A stretch of DNA of 64,000 bases from Carnobacterium sp. CP1 (GCF_001483965.1 NZ_CP010796.1:1-64000), one strand, 5' to 3'; numbered from the stretch's first letter, positions 11,009 through 21,571 are shown. Translations and numbers: made by a program. The notes: generated by a model from the letters alone, not told the origin.

Positions 11009-11623
11009 ATGACATTTGTTTTAGGATTAACAGGAGGCATTGCCACGGGGAAAACAACTGTTAGCGAAATTTTTAAAGAAAAAGGTATACCAGTTGTAGA
11101 TGCAGATATTGGAGCACGAGTAGTGGTTGAGCCAGGAACAGATGGTTTAAAAGATATTCAAGAGCATTTTGGTGAGGAAGTGCTTCGACCGGATGGTTCT
11201 TTAGACCGTAAAGCATTAGGAACGATTGTTTTTGCAGACAGCCAACAACGAGAAACGCTAAACTTGCTTTTAGGAAAACACATCCGTAGATGGATCAGAG
11301 AACAAAAAACGCATTATTTATTAACAAATCCGCCGCTGATCATCTTAGATATTCCTTTATTGTTTGAAAGCAATTATTCAACAGAAGTGGATCAAGTTAT
11401 GGTAGTTGCCTTATCAGAAAAGACACAACTTACCAGACTGATGGAGCGGGATACTTTGACGCGTGAAACAGCTGAACAGAGGATCGCTGCCCAATTGCCT
11501 ATTGCTGAAAAAATAAAAAGAGCGGATGTAGTGATCGATAATAATGGCACACGTCAAGAAACTAAAAAACAAGTAATGGAATGGTTGGATCATTTTTTTG
11601 AAGAAACCGCTGCTCTAAATTAA
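11009..11623 (+). CDS. coaE: Dephospho-CoA kinase
   Basis: Last step of coenzyme A synthesis: phosphorylates the 3'-OH of dephospho-CoA with ATP. The P-loop is LGLTGGIATGKTT at residues 4-16, with VVDADI and LDIPLLFES typical of CoaE further on. I chose ATG at 11009 (MTFVLGL) because GAGGTG lies just upstream and family members begin this close to the P-loop. Upstream ATGs in frame at 10943 and 10988 would add unlikely tails. Length is 204 residues. A terminator follows. Confidence 0.95.
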   Translation: MTFVLGLTGGIATGKTTVSEIFKEKGIPVVDADIGARVVVEPGTDGLKDIQEHFGEEVLRPDGSLDRKALGTIVFADSQQRETLNLLLGKHIRRWIREQKTHYLLTNPPLIILDIPLLFESNYSTEVDQVMVVALSEKTQLTRLMERDTLTRETAEQRIAAQLPIAEKIKRADVVIDNNGTRQETKKQVMEWLDHFFEETAALN

Positions 11624-11641
11624 CTAAAAGATTTTTAGATG

Positions 11642-11676
11642 AAAGAATGAGTGTAAAGTAGACTCATTCTTTTTAT
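11642..11676 (+). terminator. Terminator after coaE
   Basis: AAAGAATGAGT (11642-11652) pairs with ACTCATTCTTT (11662-11672), followed by TT. It ends the polA-mutM-coaE unit. Confidence 0.85.
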
Positions 11677-11736
11677 CGTATCAAGAACCATCCGTATTAG
11701 CGGGGCTTTTCTGGTGTTTCACCTCGGTACTACCTG

Positions 11737-11755
11737 TGGTATAATAGGGTATAAT
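11737..11755 (+). promoter_or_regulatory. Promoter region of nrdR-dnaB-dnaI (two -10 boxes)
   Basis: TGG-TATAAT (11737-11745) is an extended -10 box. A second TATAAT lies at 11750-11755. No clear -35 box is seen. This is the first promoter-like site after the coaE terminator and lies about 55 bases before nrdR. Confidence 0.55.
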
Positions 11756-11810
11756 CGTGGCGAGTGTAATAAAAAAATGCGAGAAATCATAAAAAAAAGG
11801 ATGATGAATA

Positions 11811-12278
11811 GTGCAATGTCCTCGTTGTCAAAATAATGGTTCTAGAGTTGTCGATAGCCGTCCTGCAGATGATGGACGTGCTATTCGCAGAAGAAGAGAA
11901 TGTGAAGCATGTAGTTTCCGATTTACAACGTTTGAACGAGTAGAGCAAGCACCATTACTGGTGATAAAGAAAAATGGCACACGCGAAGAATTTAACCGTG
12001 AAAAGATTTTGCGGGGCATCATTCGCTCTTGTGAAAAAAGACCCGTTGCAGTGGAACAAGTTGAGAAAATAGTTGACGACGTTGAAAATAAAATCCGCAG
12101 TTTAGGAGAAAATGAAATTTCATCCGCTATTATTGGAGAATACATCATGGAAAAACTAGCAGAAGTTGATGATGTTGCTTATATTCGTTTTGCAAGTGTG
12201 TACCGACAATTCAAAGATATGAGCGTTTTCTTAAAAGAACTGCAAGAATTTGAAAAAAAGAAATCAGAAAAGAATTAA
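11811..12278 (+). CDS. nrdR: Transcriptional repressor NrdR
   Basis: Repressor of ribonucleotide reductase genes that senses ATP/dATP. The N-terminal zinc ribbon is CPRC (residues 3-6) with CEAC about 30 residues later. An ATP-cone domain follows ([20 protein letters not shown]). The start is GTG at 11811, with AAAAAGGATGATG upstream, because the zinc ribbon begins at residue 3. 155 residues, normal. nrdR followed by dnaB and dnaI is the usual Firmicutes order and links dNTP control with replication initiation. Confidence 0.96.
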   Translation: MQCPRCQNNGSRVVDSRPADDGRAIRRRRECEACSFRFTTFERVEQAPLLVIKKNGTREEFNREKILRGIIRSCEKRPVAVEQVEKIVDDVENKIRSLGENEISSAIIGEYIMEKLAEVDDVAYIRFASVYRQFKDMSVFLKELQEFEKKKSEKN

Positions 12279-12303
12279 TGGAATCAGAAAGGTGTGACGG
12301 CAT

Positions 12304-13740
12304 TTGAGTTATCCTTGGAAAAACATGAGTCCAAAAGACGGATTCATGGTCCGACAAAATGCCTTGCTTTCGGATATGGATCAAAAAATCCTGACTTTTT
12401 TATATCAGCCTCTCATTGGGGCAACAGCTTATAGTTTGTATATGACGTTATGGACCGAAATTGGGGAAGAATCTTATTGGAGCGAAGGGATTTTACATTC
12501 AGAATTGTTGACATTGCTGAATGTAGGCATCCCCGAACTCTATCAAGCAAGAATTAAATTAGAAGCTATCGGATTATTAAAAAGTTATCTTCAAACGGAT
12601 CCAGAGAAGCTGTATGTTTATGAACTACTGGCACCTCAATCTAGTGCGGTGTTTTTTAACGATGACTTGCTAAGTTTGCTTCTCTTTGAAACGATCGGAG
12701 AACGAAAATTTAGAAACCTAAGAAGCCGTTTTGTAGTGGCCCCTCTTAATAAAGAAAAATTTCAAGATGTTACAAAGTCGTTTTTAGATGTCTATCGTTT
12801 TGATGCAGAATTATTTAAACAAGAAAAAGCGTTATTGAAAGAACCAGTTGAATTAGTAGGGGCAACCCAGCCTGAGGGGCCGACGATTGATGCTCAAACA
12901 TTTGACTTTAAGTTTTTTTATACAGGGCTAAACAGCCACTATATCAATCGTTCGGCAATTACAAAAGATTTGGAAAAAACGATTTTAGTTTTGCATACGA
13001 TGTATGGTATTAATGAATTGGCCATGCAGCGGTATATCTTAGAAGCTAGCGATATGGAAACAGGGAATATTGACGAACGAAAATTAAAAAATGTCGTCTA
13101 CCATGATTATCACAAAAACAATCAAAAGAATGTTCAGTTGCAAGATGTGGTTGAAAAAGATATCCAAGTTGATCAAAAACAACAAAAAGTTCGTGAAAAT
13201 GATTTGAAACAACAAGGTTTATCAGAAGATGAGATTAAAATCATCGAAGTGAGCGAACAAATTAGTCCTTATGATTTTATGACTTCGATCAAAGATCAAA
13301 AAGGCGGTTATGTGACTAAAAATGAAGAATGGACATTAGAAGAGATCCTTCGAAAAGCTAATTTGCCTTCTTCTGTTGTCAATATTTTAATTCATTATAT
13401 TCTCGTAGCTAGAGACAATCCTATTTTTGAAAAAGCTTTAGCTTATAAAATTTCAAATGACTGGGCCCAAAATAAAGTGTTTTCTCCCGAGATGGCTCTT
13501 CAAAAAGTTAAAAAAATGTATTCAGAAAATGCTGAAAAACAACAAACAGTCAAAAAACAATATGGGAACCAAAGACAGACTAATTATGGGAAACCTGTAA
13601 AAACGAGAACAGAAACCCTGCCAGAATGGGCAAAAGAAGGAAATACAGCAAAAGCTGAACAGCCGATGAGCGAAGCTGAAAAACAAGCCTTTATGGAACG
13701 GCTGAAAAAAATCCAAAACTTTGGGAAAGAAGGTGACTAA
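12304..13740 (+). CDS. dnaB: Replication initiation and membrane attachment protein DnaB (Gram-positive type)
   Basis: Helicase-loading protein of Firmicutes, unrelated to E. coli DnaB helicase. It acts with DnaD and DnaI to place DnaC helicase at oriC and restart sites. TTG start at 12304 with AAAGGTG upstream. The N-terminal winged-helix part (LLSDMDQKILTFLYQPLIGATAYSLY) is typical, and the second DnaB/DnaD-type helical domain lies around residues 320-410 (YVTKNEEWTLEEILRKANLPSSVVNILIHYI is spread over it). A basic, Gln/Lys-rich tail follows. 478 residues, normal. dnaI starts 2 bases after its stop. Confidence 0.94.
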   Translation: MSYPWKNMSPKDGFMVRQNALLSDMDQKILTFLYQPLIGATAYSLYMTLWTEIGEESYWSEGILHSELLTLLNVGIPELYQARIKLEAIGLLKSYLQTDPEKLYVYELLAPQSSAVFFNDDLLSLLLFETIGERKFRNLRSRFVVAPLNKEKFQDVTKSFLDVYRFDAELFKQEKALLKEPVELVGATQPEGPTIDAQTFDFKFFYTGLNSHYINRSAITKDLEKTILVLHTMYGINELAMQRYILEASDMETGNIDERKLKNVVYHDYHKNNQKNVQLQDVVEKDIQVDQKQQKVRENDLKQQGLSEDEIKIIEVSEQISPYDFMTSIKDQKGGYVTKNEEWTLEEILRKANLPSSVVNILIHYILVARDNPIFEKALAYKISNDWAQNKVFSPEMALQKVKKMYSENAEKQQTVKKQYGNQRQTNYGKPVKTRTETLPEWAKEGNTAKAEQPMSEAEKQAFMERLKKIQNFGKEGD

Positions 13741-13742
13741 AA

Positions 13743-14668
13743 ATGGAAGATATTGGCAAGAGTCTAACAAAAATGCTGAAAGAACGAAATTTATCTGATC
13801 AATATGAAAAACTGATCCAAGATGTACTAGACGATCCTGATGTGCAACAGTTCATCGAAGAGAACCGAGGAAAATTGAGCAACGAAGCTATTGTGAAAAG
13901 TTATGCCAAGCTTTATGAATTTGTAAATGAAAAGAAAAAGTACCAAGAAAAAACCGGGATGATGGCTCCTGGATATCACCCTCAACTAGTGATGAATTAT
14001 TATTTTATTGACGTCACTTATGTCCCCACAGCTGAATTGATCGCAAAACAAAAAGAACAGGCTATTAAAAGTCGGATTCATTCCATGGATATGCCTAAAG
14101 ACGTCAGAACAGCGACATTTGAACGGTTTCATCTAACCGATGAACGAGCTGTCGCCATCACCGCTGCATATGATTTTATTGCAGACTATTTAGACGATCC
14201 GAAAGCTTTTCATCAAGGATTGTATTTACAAGGAGCATTTGGTGTTGGCAAATCATTTTTGTTGGGGCTATTGCTCATGAGCTGGCTGAAAAAGGATACC
14301 CTTCTACACTGATGCATTTTCCTTCTTTCGCAGTAGAAATGAAACAAGCCATTGGCCAGAATACGACCGGAGAAAAATTAGAAGCTGTAAAAAAAGCTCC
14401 TATTTTAATGTTGGATGATATAGGTGCTGATTCAATGTCTAGTTGGATTAGAGACGATGTCTTAGGTGTCATTTTGCAGTACCGTATGCAAGAACAATTG
14501 CCAACGTTTTTTTCTTCCAATTTTGATATGAAACAATTGGGTGAAGAGCATTTGCGAATGACGCAACGGGGAGAAGATGAACCATTAAAAGCTCAACGGA
14601 TCATGGAACGTGTTCGATATTTATCTAAAGAAATCAAAATGATCGGTGAAAACCGCAGATTATCTTAA
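13743..14668 (+). pseudogene. dnaI: Primosomal helicase loader DnaI, one frameshift
   Basis: AAA+ ATPase that loads the replicative helicase. The first frame gives the N-terminal helicase-binding domain and the Walker A motif GAFGVGKS. The second frame (from 14312) carries Walker B ILMLDDIGAD and the sensor SSNFDM. One missing G at about 14266 (GGGG where GGGGG is needed) restores LLGAIAHELAEKGYPSTLMHF across the break. Repaired length is about 308 residues. The N-terminal domain has no cysteines, although B. subtilis DnaI has a zinc site there. The gene is essential, so sequence error is likely. Confidence 0.9.
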
Positions 14669-14725
14669 CTCCATACCAATAAACGATGAAATGAAGAGCG
14701 GCATGATCATTTAATGAAACTTTAC

Positions 14726-14754
14726 TTGAATTTATCCTGAAAGAATGGTTTAAT
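14726..14754 (+). promoter_or_regulatory. Promoter of the thrS T-box transcript
   Basis: TTGAAT (14726-14731), a 17-base spacer, then TTTAAT (14749-14754). It lies just upstream of the T-box leader. Confidence 0.55.
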
Positions 14755-14761
14755 TACATCA

Positions 14762-15032
14762 ATAGATAAAATCTTTGAGAAAGACACCGAGATAAGAAAG
14801 CAATTTTTTAAGAGAGGGAAACAACTGCTGCAAGTTTCCTAAAATTGATCTTATGTTGACCCCTTTCGAGTGCCGCTGTGAACCGTTAAGTATTAGCAGC
14901 CGGTCGTTTAGCCAACGTTACCAGCTTAGAGAGAATTCCTGTTGATTGTGAATGGGGGATTCTAAATCTGGGTGGAACCACGAATTTTACGTCCCTTTTA
15001 TGTTAGGTAACTAGCATAGAAGGGGCTTTTTT
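14762..15032 (+). promoter_or_regulatory. T-box leader of thrS (threonyl-tRNA sensor)
   Basis: The leader contains the conserved T-box sequence GGGTGGAACCACG at 14970-14982, an Stem I-like upstream part with AGAGAGGG and GCTGCAAG, and a terminator made of 14993-15006 paired with 15011-15024 plus GGGGCTTTTTT. The T-box bulge would pair with the NCCA end of uncharged tRNA to form an antiterminator. A candidate specifier codon is ACC (Thr) at 14882-14884 in GTGAACCGTT. That choice is by eye and less certain than the T-box itself. It fits the downstream gene, thrS. Confidence 0.88.
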
Positions 15033-15096
15033 ATTTGGTCACAGCTTGAAAGGCTTTTTTGATAGAAAAAAATTTGAATCATTGGAGGAATGAAAC

Positions 15097-17034
15097 ATGT
15101 CAGAAATCAATATTACTTTGCCGGATGGCGCTGTAAAAAAATTTGCAGCAGGTTCGACAACAAAAGATATTGCTGAAAGCATCAGCAAAAGCTTAGCTAA
15201 AAAAGCATTAGCAGGGAAGTTCAATGGAGAATTGGTAGACTACACTCGACCGTTAGAAGCAGATGGTTCACTTGAAATCATCACACCGGATCATGAAGAT
15301 GCGTTACAGATTTTACGCCATTCAAGTGCTCATTTAATGGCAAATGCGTTACGTCGTTTATATCCTGAAATCAAATTTGGTGTAGGTCCTGCTATTGAAA
15401 GCGGCTTTTATTATGATACAGATACAGAAATGCCGATTACGGAAGAAGATTTACCGCTTATCGAAGCTAAAATGATGGAAATCGTGAAAGAAAATAATCC
15501 TATTGTCCGCAAAGAAGTTACACGTGCGGAAGCTCTTGAGTTATTTAAGGAAGATCCTTATAAAGTCGAATTGATCACTGAACTGCCAGAAGATGAAACG
15601 ATCACAGTTTACGATCAAGGAGATTTTGTGGATTTATGCCGCGGCGTCCATGTTCCGTCAACTGGACGGATCCAAGTCTTTAAATTGCTTTCGCTTGCTG
15701 GAGCTTATTGGCGAGGAAATTCAGACAATAAAATGATGCAACGGATCTATGGGACAGCTTTCTTTGATAAAAAAGACTTGAAAGAGTTTATCAAAATGCG
15801 TGAAGAAGCTAAACTGCGCGATCATCGTAAATTAGGAAAAGAATTAGACTTATTTATGATCAGTCCTGAAGTTGGGCAAGGGTTACCATTCTGGTTACCA
15901 AAAGGGGCAACCATTCGCCGGACAATAGAACGGTATATCGTTGACCGTGAATTGAGTTTAGGGTACCAACACGTTTATACTCCGATCATGGCCGATGTTG
16001 AATTTTATAAAACATCTGGACACTGGGATCACTATCATGAAGACATGTTCCCGCCAATGGATATGGGAGATGGCGAAATGCTCGTCTTGCGCCCAATGAA
16101 TTGCCCGCACCATATGATGGTTTATAAAAATGACCTGCACAGTTACCGTGAATTGCCAATTCGAATTGCTGAATTAGGTCAAATGCATCGGTATGAAAAA
16201 AGTGGAGCTCTTTCAGGATTGCAACGCGTTCGTGAAATGACTTTAAATGATGGGCATACGTTTGTTCGTCCAGATCAAATCTTAGAAGAATTCAAACGCA
16301 CAATGGAATTGTTGTTAGCTGTTTATGCAGACTTTAATATCACAGATTATCGTTTCCGTTTGAGTTATCGGGATCCTAAAAACACAGATAAATATTTTGA
16401 TGATGACGCAATGTGGGAAAAAGCTCAAACGATGCTTAAAGCAGCGATGGATGAGATGGGACTGGAATACTTTGAAGCCGAAGGAGAAGCAGCTTTTTAT
16501 GGTCCAAAACTAGATGTTTTAGTGAAGACAGCCATTGGAATTGAAGAAACTCTCTCTACCGTTCAATTGGACTTCCTGTTGCCAGAGCGTTTTGATCTAA
16601 CTTATGTTGGAGAAGATGGTGAAAATACTCATCGCCCAGTCGTTATTCATCGCGGAATCGTTTCTACAATGGAACGTTTCGTTGCCTACTTGATTGAAGA
16701 GTACAAAGGGGCATTCCCAACGTGGTTAGCGCCAGTGCAAGCTACGATTATTCCGGTAAACCTTGAGATGCATGCAGATTATGCTTATGAACTGAAAGAA
16801 AAAATGGCAGCAATCGGTATGCGCGTGGAAGTAGATGACCGGAATGAAAAAATGGGATATAAAATTAGAGCGTCACAAACACAAAAGATACCGTATCAAT
16901 TGGTATTGGGAGATAATGAAGTAGCTGAATCAAGTGTCGCTGTCCGGAAGTATGGCGAAAAAGAAACAGAAATAATGCCAGTTTCTGAATTTTTAGAAGC
17001 CGTAAAAAAAGAAATTGAAAATTTTAGCCGTTAA
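15097..17034 (+). CDS. thrS: Threonine--tRNA ligase
   Basis: Class II synthetase charging tRNA-Thr. Domains in order: TGS domain (residues 1-62, [13 protein letters not shown]), the N2 editing domain ([18 protein letters not shown], with the zinc/catalytic His and Cys pattern ending [12 protein letters not shown]), the catalytic core (motif 2 around [14 protein letters not shown] and [15 protein letters not shown]; motif 3 near [17 protein letters not shown]), and the anticodon-binding C-terminus ([11 protein letters not shown]). 645 residues, full length. ATTGGAGGAATG provides the ribosome site. It is controlled by the T-box leader. Confidence 0.98.
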   Translation: MSEINITLPDGAVKKFAAGSTTKDIAESISKSLAKKALAGKFNGELVDYTRPLEADGSLEIITPDHEDALQILRHSSAHLMANALRRLYPEIKFGVGPAIESGFYYDTDTEMPITEEDLPLIEAKMMEIVKENNPIVRKEVTRAEALELFKEDPYKVELITELPEDETITVYDQGDFVDLCRGVHVPSTGRIQVFKLLSLAGAYWRGNSDNKMMQRIYGTAFFDKKDLKEFIKMREEAKLRDHRKLGKELDLFMISPEVGQGLPFWLPKGATIRRTIERYIVDRELSLGYQHVYTPIMADVEFYKTSGHWDHYHEDMFPPMDMGDGEMLVLRPMNCPHHMMVYKNDLHSYRELPIRIAELGQMHRYEKSGALSGLQRVREMTLNDGHTFVRPDQILEEFKRTMELLLAVYADFNITDYRFRLSYRDPKNTDKYFDDDAMWEKAQTMLKAAMDEMGLEYFEAEGEAAFYGPKLDVLVKTAIGIEETLSTVQLDFLLPERFDLTYVGEDGENTHRPVVIHRGIVSTMERFVAYLIEEYKGAFPTWLAPVQATIIPVNLEMHADYAYELKEKMAAIGMRVEVDDRNEKMGYKIRASQTQKIPYQLVLGDNEVAESSVAVRKYGEKETEIMPVSEFLEAVKKEIENFSR

Positions 17035-17037
17035 CAG

Positions 17038-17066
17038 TTTACAAAGATAAATAATCATGGTATGAT
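17038..17066 (+). promoter_or_regulatory. Promoter of the infC-rpmI-rplT operon
   Basis: TTTACA (17038-17043), exactly 17 bases, then TATGAT (17061-17066). It starts 4 bases after the thrS stop codon. Confidence 0.65.
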
Positions 17067-17071
17067 ATATA

Positions 17072-17218
17072 AGTTGAGAAAACAAAGCAGGAGCCCTCGC
17101 TTCTCGCCTTAGTTGACTAAAAGTCTCTGGGCTAGATATAAACGATGATGACTTACGCACGGCGTAAGTTGGAAATTATTTATAGGCGGGTTCATAGTGA
17201 ACTCGTCTATTTTTTTCT
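17072..17218 (+). promoter_or_regulatory. L20-type leader (autoregulatory attenuator) before infC
   Basis: A structured leader of about 145 bases lies between the promoter and infC. It ends in an intrinsic terminator: AGGCGGGTTCA (17184-17194) pairs with TGAACTCGTCT (17198-17208) and is followed by seven Ts. In Firmicutes the infC-rpmI-rplT operon is controlled by L20 binding such a leader. Position and terminator fit, but the L20-binding fold was not modelled. Confidence 0.75.
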
Positions 17219-17250
17219 GCTGTTCTTTCTCTCAAATCTAATGGAGGTGT

Positions 17251-17772
17251 ATGACCATAGCAAAAGATATGATGGTAAATGACGGCATTCGTGCACGTGA
17301 ATTGCGCGTTATAGGTAGCGAAGGCGAACAACTTGGTCTTAAAACCAAAAGTGAAGCCTTGTCAATTGCAGAAGCAGCAAACTTAGACTTAGTTTTAGTA
17401 GCGCCCACAGCAAAACCACCCGTAGCACGAATCATGGATTACGGCAAATTCCGTTTTGAGCAACAGAAAAAAGAACGTGAAGCTCGTAAAAACCAAAAAG
17501 TCGTCGGACTGAAAGAAGTCCGTCTGAGTCCTACAATTGACTTAAATGACTTTAACACGAAATTACGTAATGCTCGTAAGTTCCTTGAAAAAGGCGATAA
17601 AGTTAAAGCATCAATTCGATTTAAAGGTCGTGCCATTACTCATAAAGAGATTGGTAAGAAAGTTTTAGATCGGTTAGCATTAGAAACTGCTGATATCGCT
17701 AGTATCGAATCAGCTGCTAAAATGGATGGACGTAGTATGTTCTTGATTTTAGCGCCAAAAACTGAAAAGTAA
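17251..17772 (+). CDS. infC: Translation initiation factor IF-3
   Basis: Binds the 30S subunit, keeps subunits apart and checks the start codon. Both domains are present: N-terminal ([12 protein letters not shown], then [22 protein letters not shown]) and C-terminal ([17 protein letters not shown]). The first ATG at 17251 lies only 3 bases after GGAGG (17243-17247). An in-frame ATA at 17257 lies 9 bases after it, the ideal distance, and would give AKDMMVNDG after the initiator. IF-3 genes in Firmicutes often use ATT or a similar rare start for autoregulation, so ATA at 17257 may be the true start. The range given uses the ATG; the alternative is two codons shorter. Confidence 0.95.
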   Translation: MTIAKDMMVNDGIRARELRVIGSEGEQLGLKTKSEALSIAEAANLDLVLVAPTAKPPVARIMDYGKFRFEQQKKEREARKNQKVVGLKEVRLSPTIDLNDFNTKLRNARKFLEKGDKVKASIRFKGRAITHKEIGKKVLDRLALETADIASIESAAKMDGRSMFLILAPKTEK

Positions 17773-17797
17773 GAAGACTTTGAGGAGGAAAAATTAA

Positions 17798-17998
17798 ATG
17801 CCAAAACAAAAAACACACCGTGGTTCAGCTAAACGTTTTAAAAGAACAGGCGGCGGCGGATTAAAACGTCACCATGCTAAAACAAGCCATATGTTCGCTA
17901 ACAAATCTCAAAAACAAAAACGTAAATTACGTAAAGCAGGAATGGTATCAACTGGTGATTACAAACGTATTCGCCAAATGTTATCTCAATGGAAATAA
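17798..17998 (+). CDS. rpmI: Ribosomal protein bL35
   Basis: A 66-residue basic protein of the large subunit. It begins [26 protein letters not shown] and ends near [10 protein letters not shown], both typical of L35. GAGGAGG lies upstream, and it is co-transcribed with infC and rplT. Confidence 0.97.
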   Translation: MPKQKTHRGSAKRFKRTGGGGLKRHHAKTSHMFANKSQKQKRKLRKAGMVSTGDYKRIRQMLSQWK

Positions 17999-18099
17999 TT
18001 CCTGATAAAGTTTAGTTCATTCGTTAACTTAACATAGCCTTAAAACATTATTGAAAAGAGTTTTCTTAGAAAGAAAACATCTTAGAGGAGGAAATTAAT

Positions 18100-18459
18100 A
18101 TGCCACGTGTAAAAGGTGGAACGGTTACTCGTAAACGTCACAAAAAAATATTAAAATTAGCAAAAGGGTATTATGGTTCTAAACATACTTTATTCAAAGT
18201 ATCTAAACAAGCTGTTATGAAATCATATCAATACGCTTATAGAGATCGTCGTCAAAAGAAACGCGATTTCCGTAAACTATGGATTGCACGTATCAATGCA
18301 GCTGCTCGCATGAACAACATGAGTTACAGCACATTTATGCATGGTCTTAAATTAGCTGAAATTGATATCAACCGTAAAATGCTAGCTGATATTGCTGTTA
18401 CAGATGCAGCAGCATTCACAGCATTAACCGAACAAGCTAAAACTGCTTTAGGAAAATAA
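18100..18459 (+). CDS. rplT: Ribosomal protein bL20
   Basis: A 119-residue large-subunit assembly protein that also represses its own operon in Firmicutes. The N-terminus [25 protein letters not shown] is the long basic extension that threads into 23S rRNA, followed by the globular part with [22 protein letters not shown] is the ribosome site. It is the last gene of the operon before a terminator and the IS element. Confidence 0.98.
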   Translation: MPRVKGGTVTRKRHKKILKLAKGYYGSKHTLFKVSKQAVMKSYQYAYRDRRQKKRDFRKLWIARINAAARMNNMSYSTFMHGLKLAEIDINRKMLADIAVTDAAAFTALTEQAKTALGK

Positions 18460-18508
18460 TGCTCTAAAAGCTGATTTTTTTACCCTTACTTATAAAAGGC
18501 GTAATGAA

Positions 18509-18556
18509 AAAACTCTCGAAAATGGATGTTATCATCTGTTTTTGAGAGTTTTTTTG
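18509..18556 (+). terminator. Terminator after rplT
   Basis: AACTCTCGAAAATGGATG pairs with CATCTGTTTTTGAGAGTT (GU pairs allowed), loop TTAT, then TTTTTTT. It lies 11 bases before the IS end. Confidence 0.85.
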
Positions 18557-18566
18557 TACTTTAAAT

Positions 18567-18590
18567 GGTTCTACGTCAACTGACGTTGGT
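18567..18590 (+). repeat. ISL3 left inverted repeat
   Basis: 24-base end repeat with core TGACGTTGGT, mirrored at 20068-20091 with seven mismatches. Confidence 0.8.
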
Positions 18591-18621
18591 AAAGAATTTT
18601 AGTCCCTTATTTAATTAAAAA

Positions 18622-18672
18622 AACTTGAACACTTTTCATGGTAGGCGTTATGCTGCTATGAAAAGTGTTTTT
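18622..18672 (-). terminator. Terminator overlapping the transposase 3' end
   Basis: A perfect 12-bp stem (18628-18639 with 18658-18669) followed on the minus strand by CAAGTTTTTTT. The stem includes the last codons of the transposase. Confidence 0.75.
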
Positions 18673-19966
18673 TCGTTCTGTTTAATAGCCGCTGGTTTCA
18701 TATTAAAATGCAGAAGAATACGATTTTTATAGTTCACGAAGTTTCGGTAGCCGTAGGCCACACGGTTAAGAACTTTGATCTTATTGTTGATTCCTTCAAT
18801 TTTTCCGTTTGAATACTTATAGGTAACGGTATTTTTTATGTGCTTCGTATGTTTTTTCAATGTTTTGAGGCTCGTCTTCATTGGTTTTGAAATAAGTGGA
18901 TAATCTTTTTCTAAAATCTTTACTAGCTCATCATAGTCATTCTCTTCAAGAGCCTTTAGAATCGTTTGATACACCTCATAAGTCTCTTTCAGAACGGTGT
19001 TGTAGCCCAACAGTTCGTCGACGATCGCTGATTCTAAGCGTAGACCAAATAAAGCATAATAAGTATAGGTTGTATAAGACAGTTCAGATTCTTTCTTTAA
19101 GATTTTTTTCCAAAACCGTTTTAATCGACGGTACTTTTTCATATCTTCTCCATTTGAGGTATGAAATTGATTCATAACCGTTATCCTTGTACGATTCAGT
19201 GAACGATTAATCAGCTGGACAATATGAAAACGATCAATAATGATCTTGGCGTTTGGAAAAAGAATGGGAATAAAATTGACGTAACCAGCGTTCATATCGA
19301 CTGTAATGGTTTCTACTTTTTTTCTAGCCTTTAGGCTATACCGTGAAAGGAAATGGTCTTTTATTGTTCGACTGTCTCGAGAAGGCAAGATATCAATGAT
19401 CGTTCCTTTTTCGGCATCAATGTATTCAAAAGCCATTGTGCTATTGGCGTACTTAAACTCGTCAAACGAAAGATGTTTAGGAAGCCAGAAGTAATGCGGT
19501 TTGTAATTCTTAGCTTGCTCGTTAATAACGCGCTGCGTCGTTGCTGAAGAAACTCCCGTTTGACTAGAGATATCTTTTATAGATTGAGCCATAGACGATT
19601 TATCTAAAATTTGTGCTTTTACATGATTTGAAATAAAACAATTTTCTTTCAATAGAGGCGTTTTCGCAGTAAATGTAGCCTCGCATTCTTTGCACTTGAA
19701 TCGTTGCTTTTTAAGCAGTAAATAGGTGGGATGAACGCCACTCATAGGCAAAGTAATGCGCGAACCTGCGTCCCGTTACAATAGACGGTATACTGCTCGT
19801 TTGGTATATGGCACTTCATACATTCCTGAGGAATGTAGGTCAAACGACCTTTAATAAATTTACATTTTTTCCCTTTGAATTGACCGTATTCTACGCAATT
19901 CTCTTCAAAAACAATGTTTTTGTCTTGTATATCTAGTACTTTTCGCATATCATTTGATGTAGGCAA
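18648..19966 (-). pseudogene. ISL3-family transposase, one frameshift
   Basis: DDE transposase. The N-terminal zinc-finger region (CMKCHIPN, then CKECEATF) lies in 19742-19966 and the start of the second frame. A helix-turn-helix follows (IKDISSQTGVSSATTQRVI), then the DDE core: HLSFDEFKY, ITVDMNAGYVNFIPILFPNAKIIIDRFHIVQ read in parts, and the final Glu in NGKIEGINNKIKVLNRVAYGYRNF. The frame changes near 19745 (VRALLCL-stop against TLPMSGVHPTY), and one extra base repairs it. Repaired length is about 440 residues, full for ISL3. It is probably inactive as written. Confidence 0.9.
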
Positions 19967-20067
19967 GTGAGTTCTCTCCTTTGAATGAGTTGTGGTGACT
20001 TTAATTCTACAGGAGAACTCACTTGTTTTCTATTTTCACGAAAAAAGACGTTAGCAAGTTTTCACTC

Positions 20068-20091
20068 ACCAACGTCAAATATTGTACAACC
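20068..20091 (-). repeat. ISL3 right inverted repeat
   Basis: Read on the minus strand it begins GGTTGTAC and ends TGACGTTGGT, matching the other end of the element. Confidence 0.8.
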
Positions 20092-20106
20092 ATTATTTGT
20101 TTGATT

Positions 20107-21198
<1,092 letters not shown>

Positions 21199-21202
21199 TT
21201 AT

Positions 21203-21571
21203 TTAAAATAAGTAATGACCGGCTAAAGCGATAAGACAAATGATCAATAAGCCAAAACCTACTTTTAACGGGTATTTATAACCAGTTCCAACAGCTCTTG
21301 ATAAAGCCATAAGTTCAGTTTCATCATCCACCAAAGGTTCCTTCCGTTTTGCTATAGCAGCAACTCTTCTCATACTGTAATGAAAGAAGTCAAAAACGCC
21401 TGAATGAAGAGTAGCCCAAAATAATCCGATGATCAAAAAAGCGCCAGCAATCATAAAAGTAAGATTAGTTGTCTGTAAAAAACTGATTTTTTGATAGAGA
21501 ATCAATTCAGAAATTAAGCATAAAATAAGAATGATGATAATAAGATTAGTAGCAGTAAGTTTAAATCTCAT
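21203..21571 (-). CDS. DUF3899-like small membrane protein
   Basis: 122 residues with three membrane segments: residues 8-28, about 37-57 and a last one near the C-terminus (VGFGLLIICLIALAGHYLF). A charged cytosolic loop (RRVAAIAKRKEPLVDDETEL) lies between the second and third. It resembles the DUF3899 family found in lactic acid bacteria. That family name is from memory and the function is unknown. AGGTT is a weak ribosome site. It may be co-transcribed with trpS, 91 bases downstream. Confidence 0.6.
   Translation of the reverse strand: MRFKLTATNLIIIILILCLISELILYQKISFLQTTNLTFMIAGAFLIIGLFWATLHSGVFDFFHYSMRRVAAIAKRKEPLVDDETELMALSRAVGTGYKYPLKVGFGLLIICLIALAGHYLF

Larger units (their letters stand above)
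18567..20091 (-). mobile_element. ISL3-family insertion sequence, 1525 bases
   Basis: Imperfect inverted repeats mark the ends: GGTTCTACGTCAACTGACGTTGGT at 18567-18590 and the complement of 20068-20091. They share GGTT, TAC and a 10-base TGACGTTGGT core. One ISL3-type transposase fills the interior on the minus strand, broken by one frameshift. It lies between the rplT terminator and the convergent trpS. The flanking 8-mers (CTTTAAAT and ATTATTTG) do not match, so no target duplication is visible. That suggests an old copy, recombination between copies, or an assembly join. Confidence 0.85.

Noticed and set aside
18559-20099. 8-base target duplication around the ISL3 element
   Set aside because: The flanks read CTTTAAAT and ATTATTTG, which do not match in either direction.
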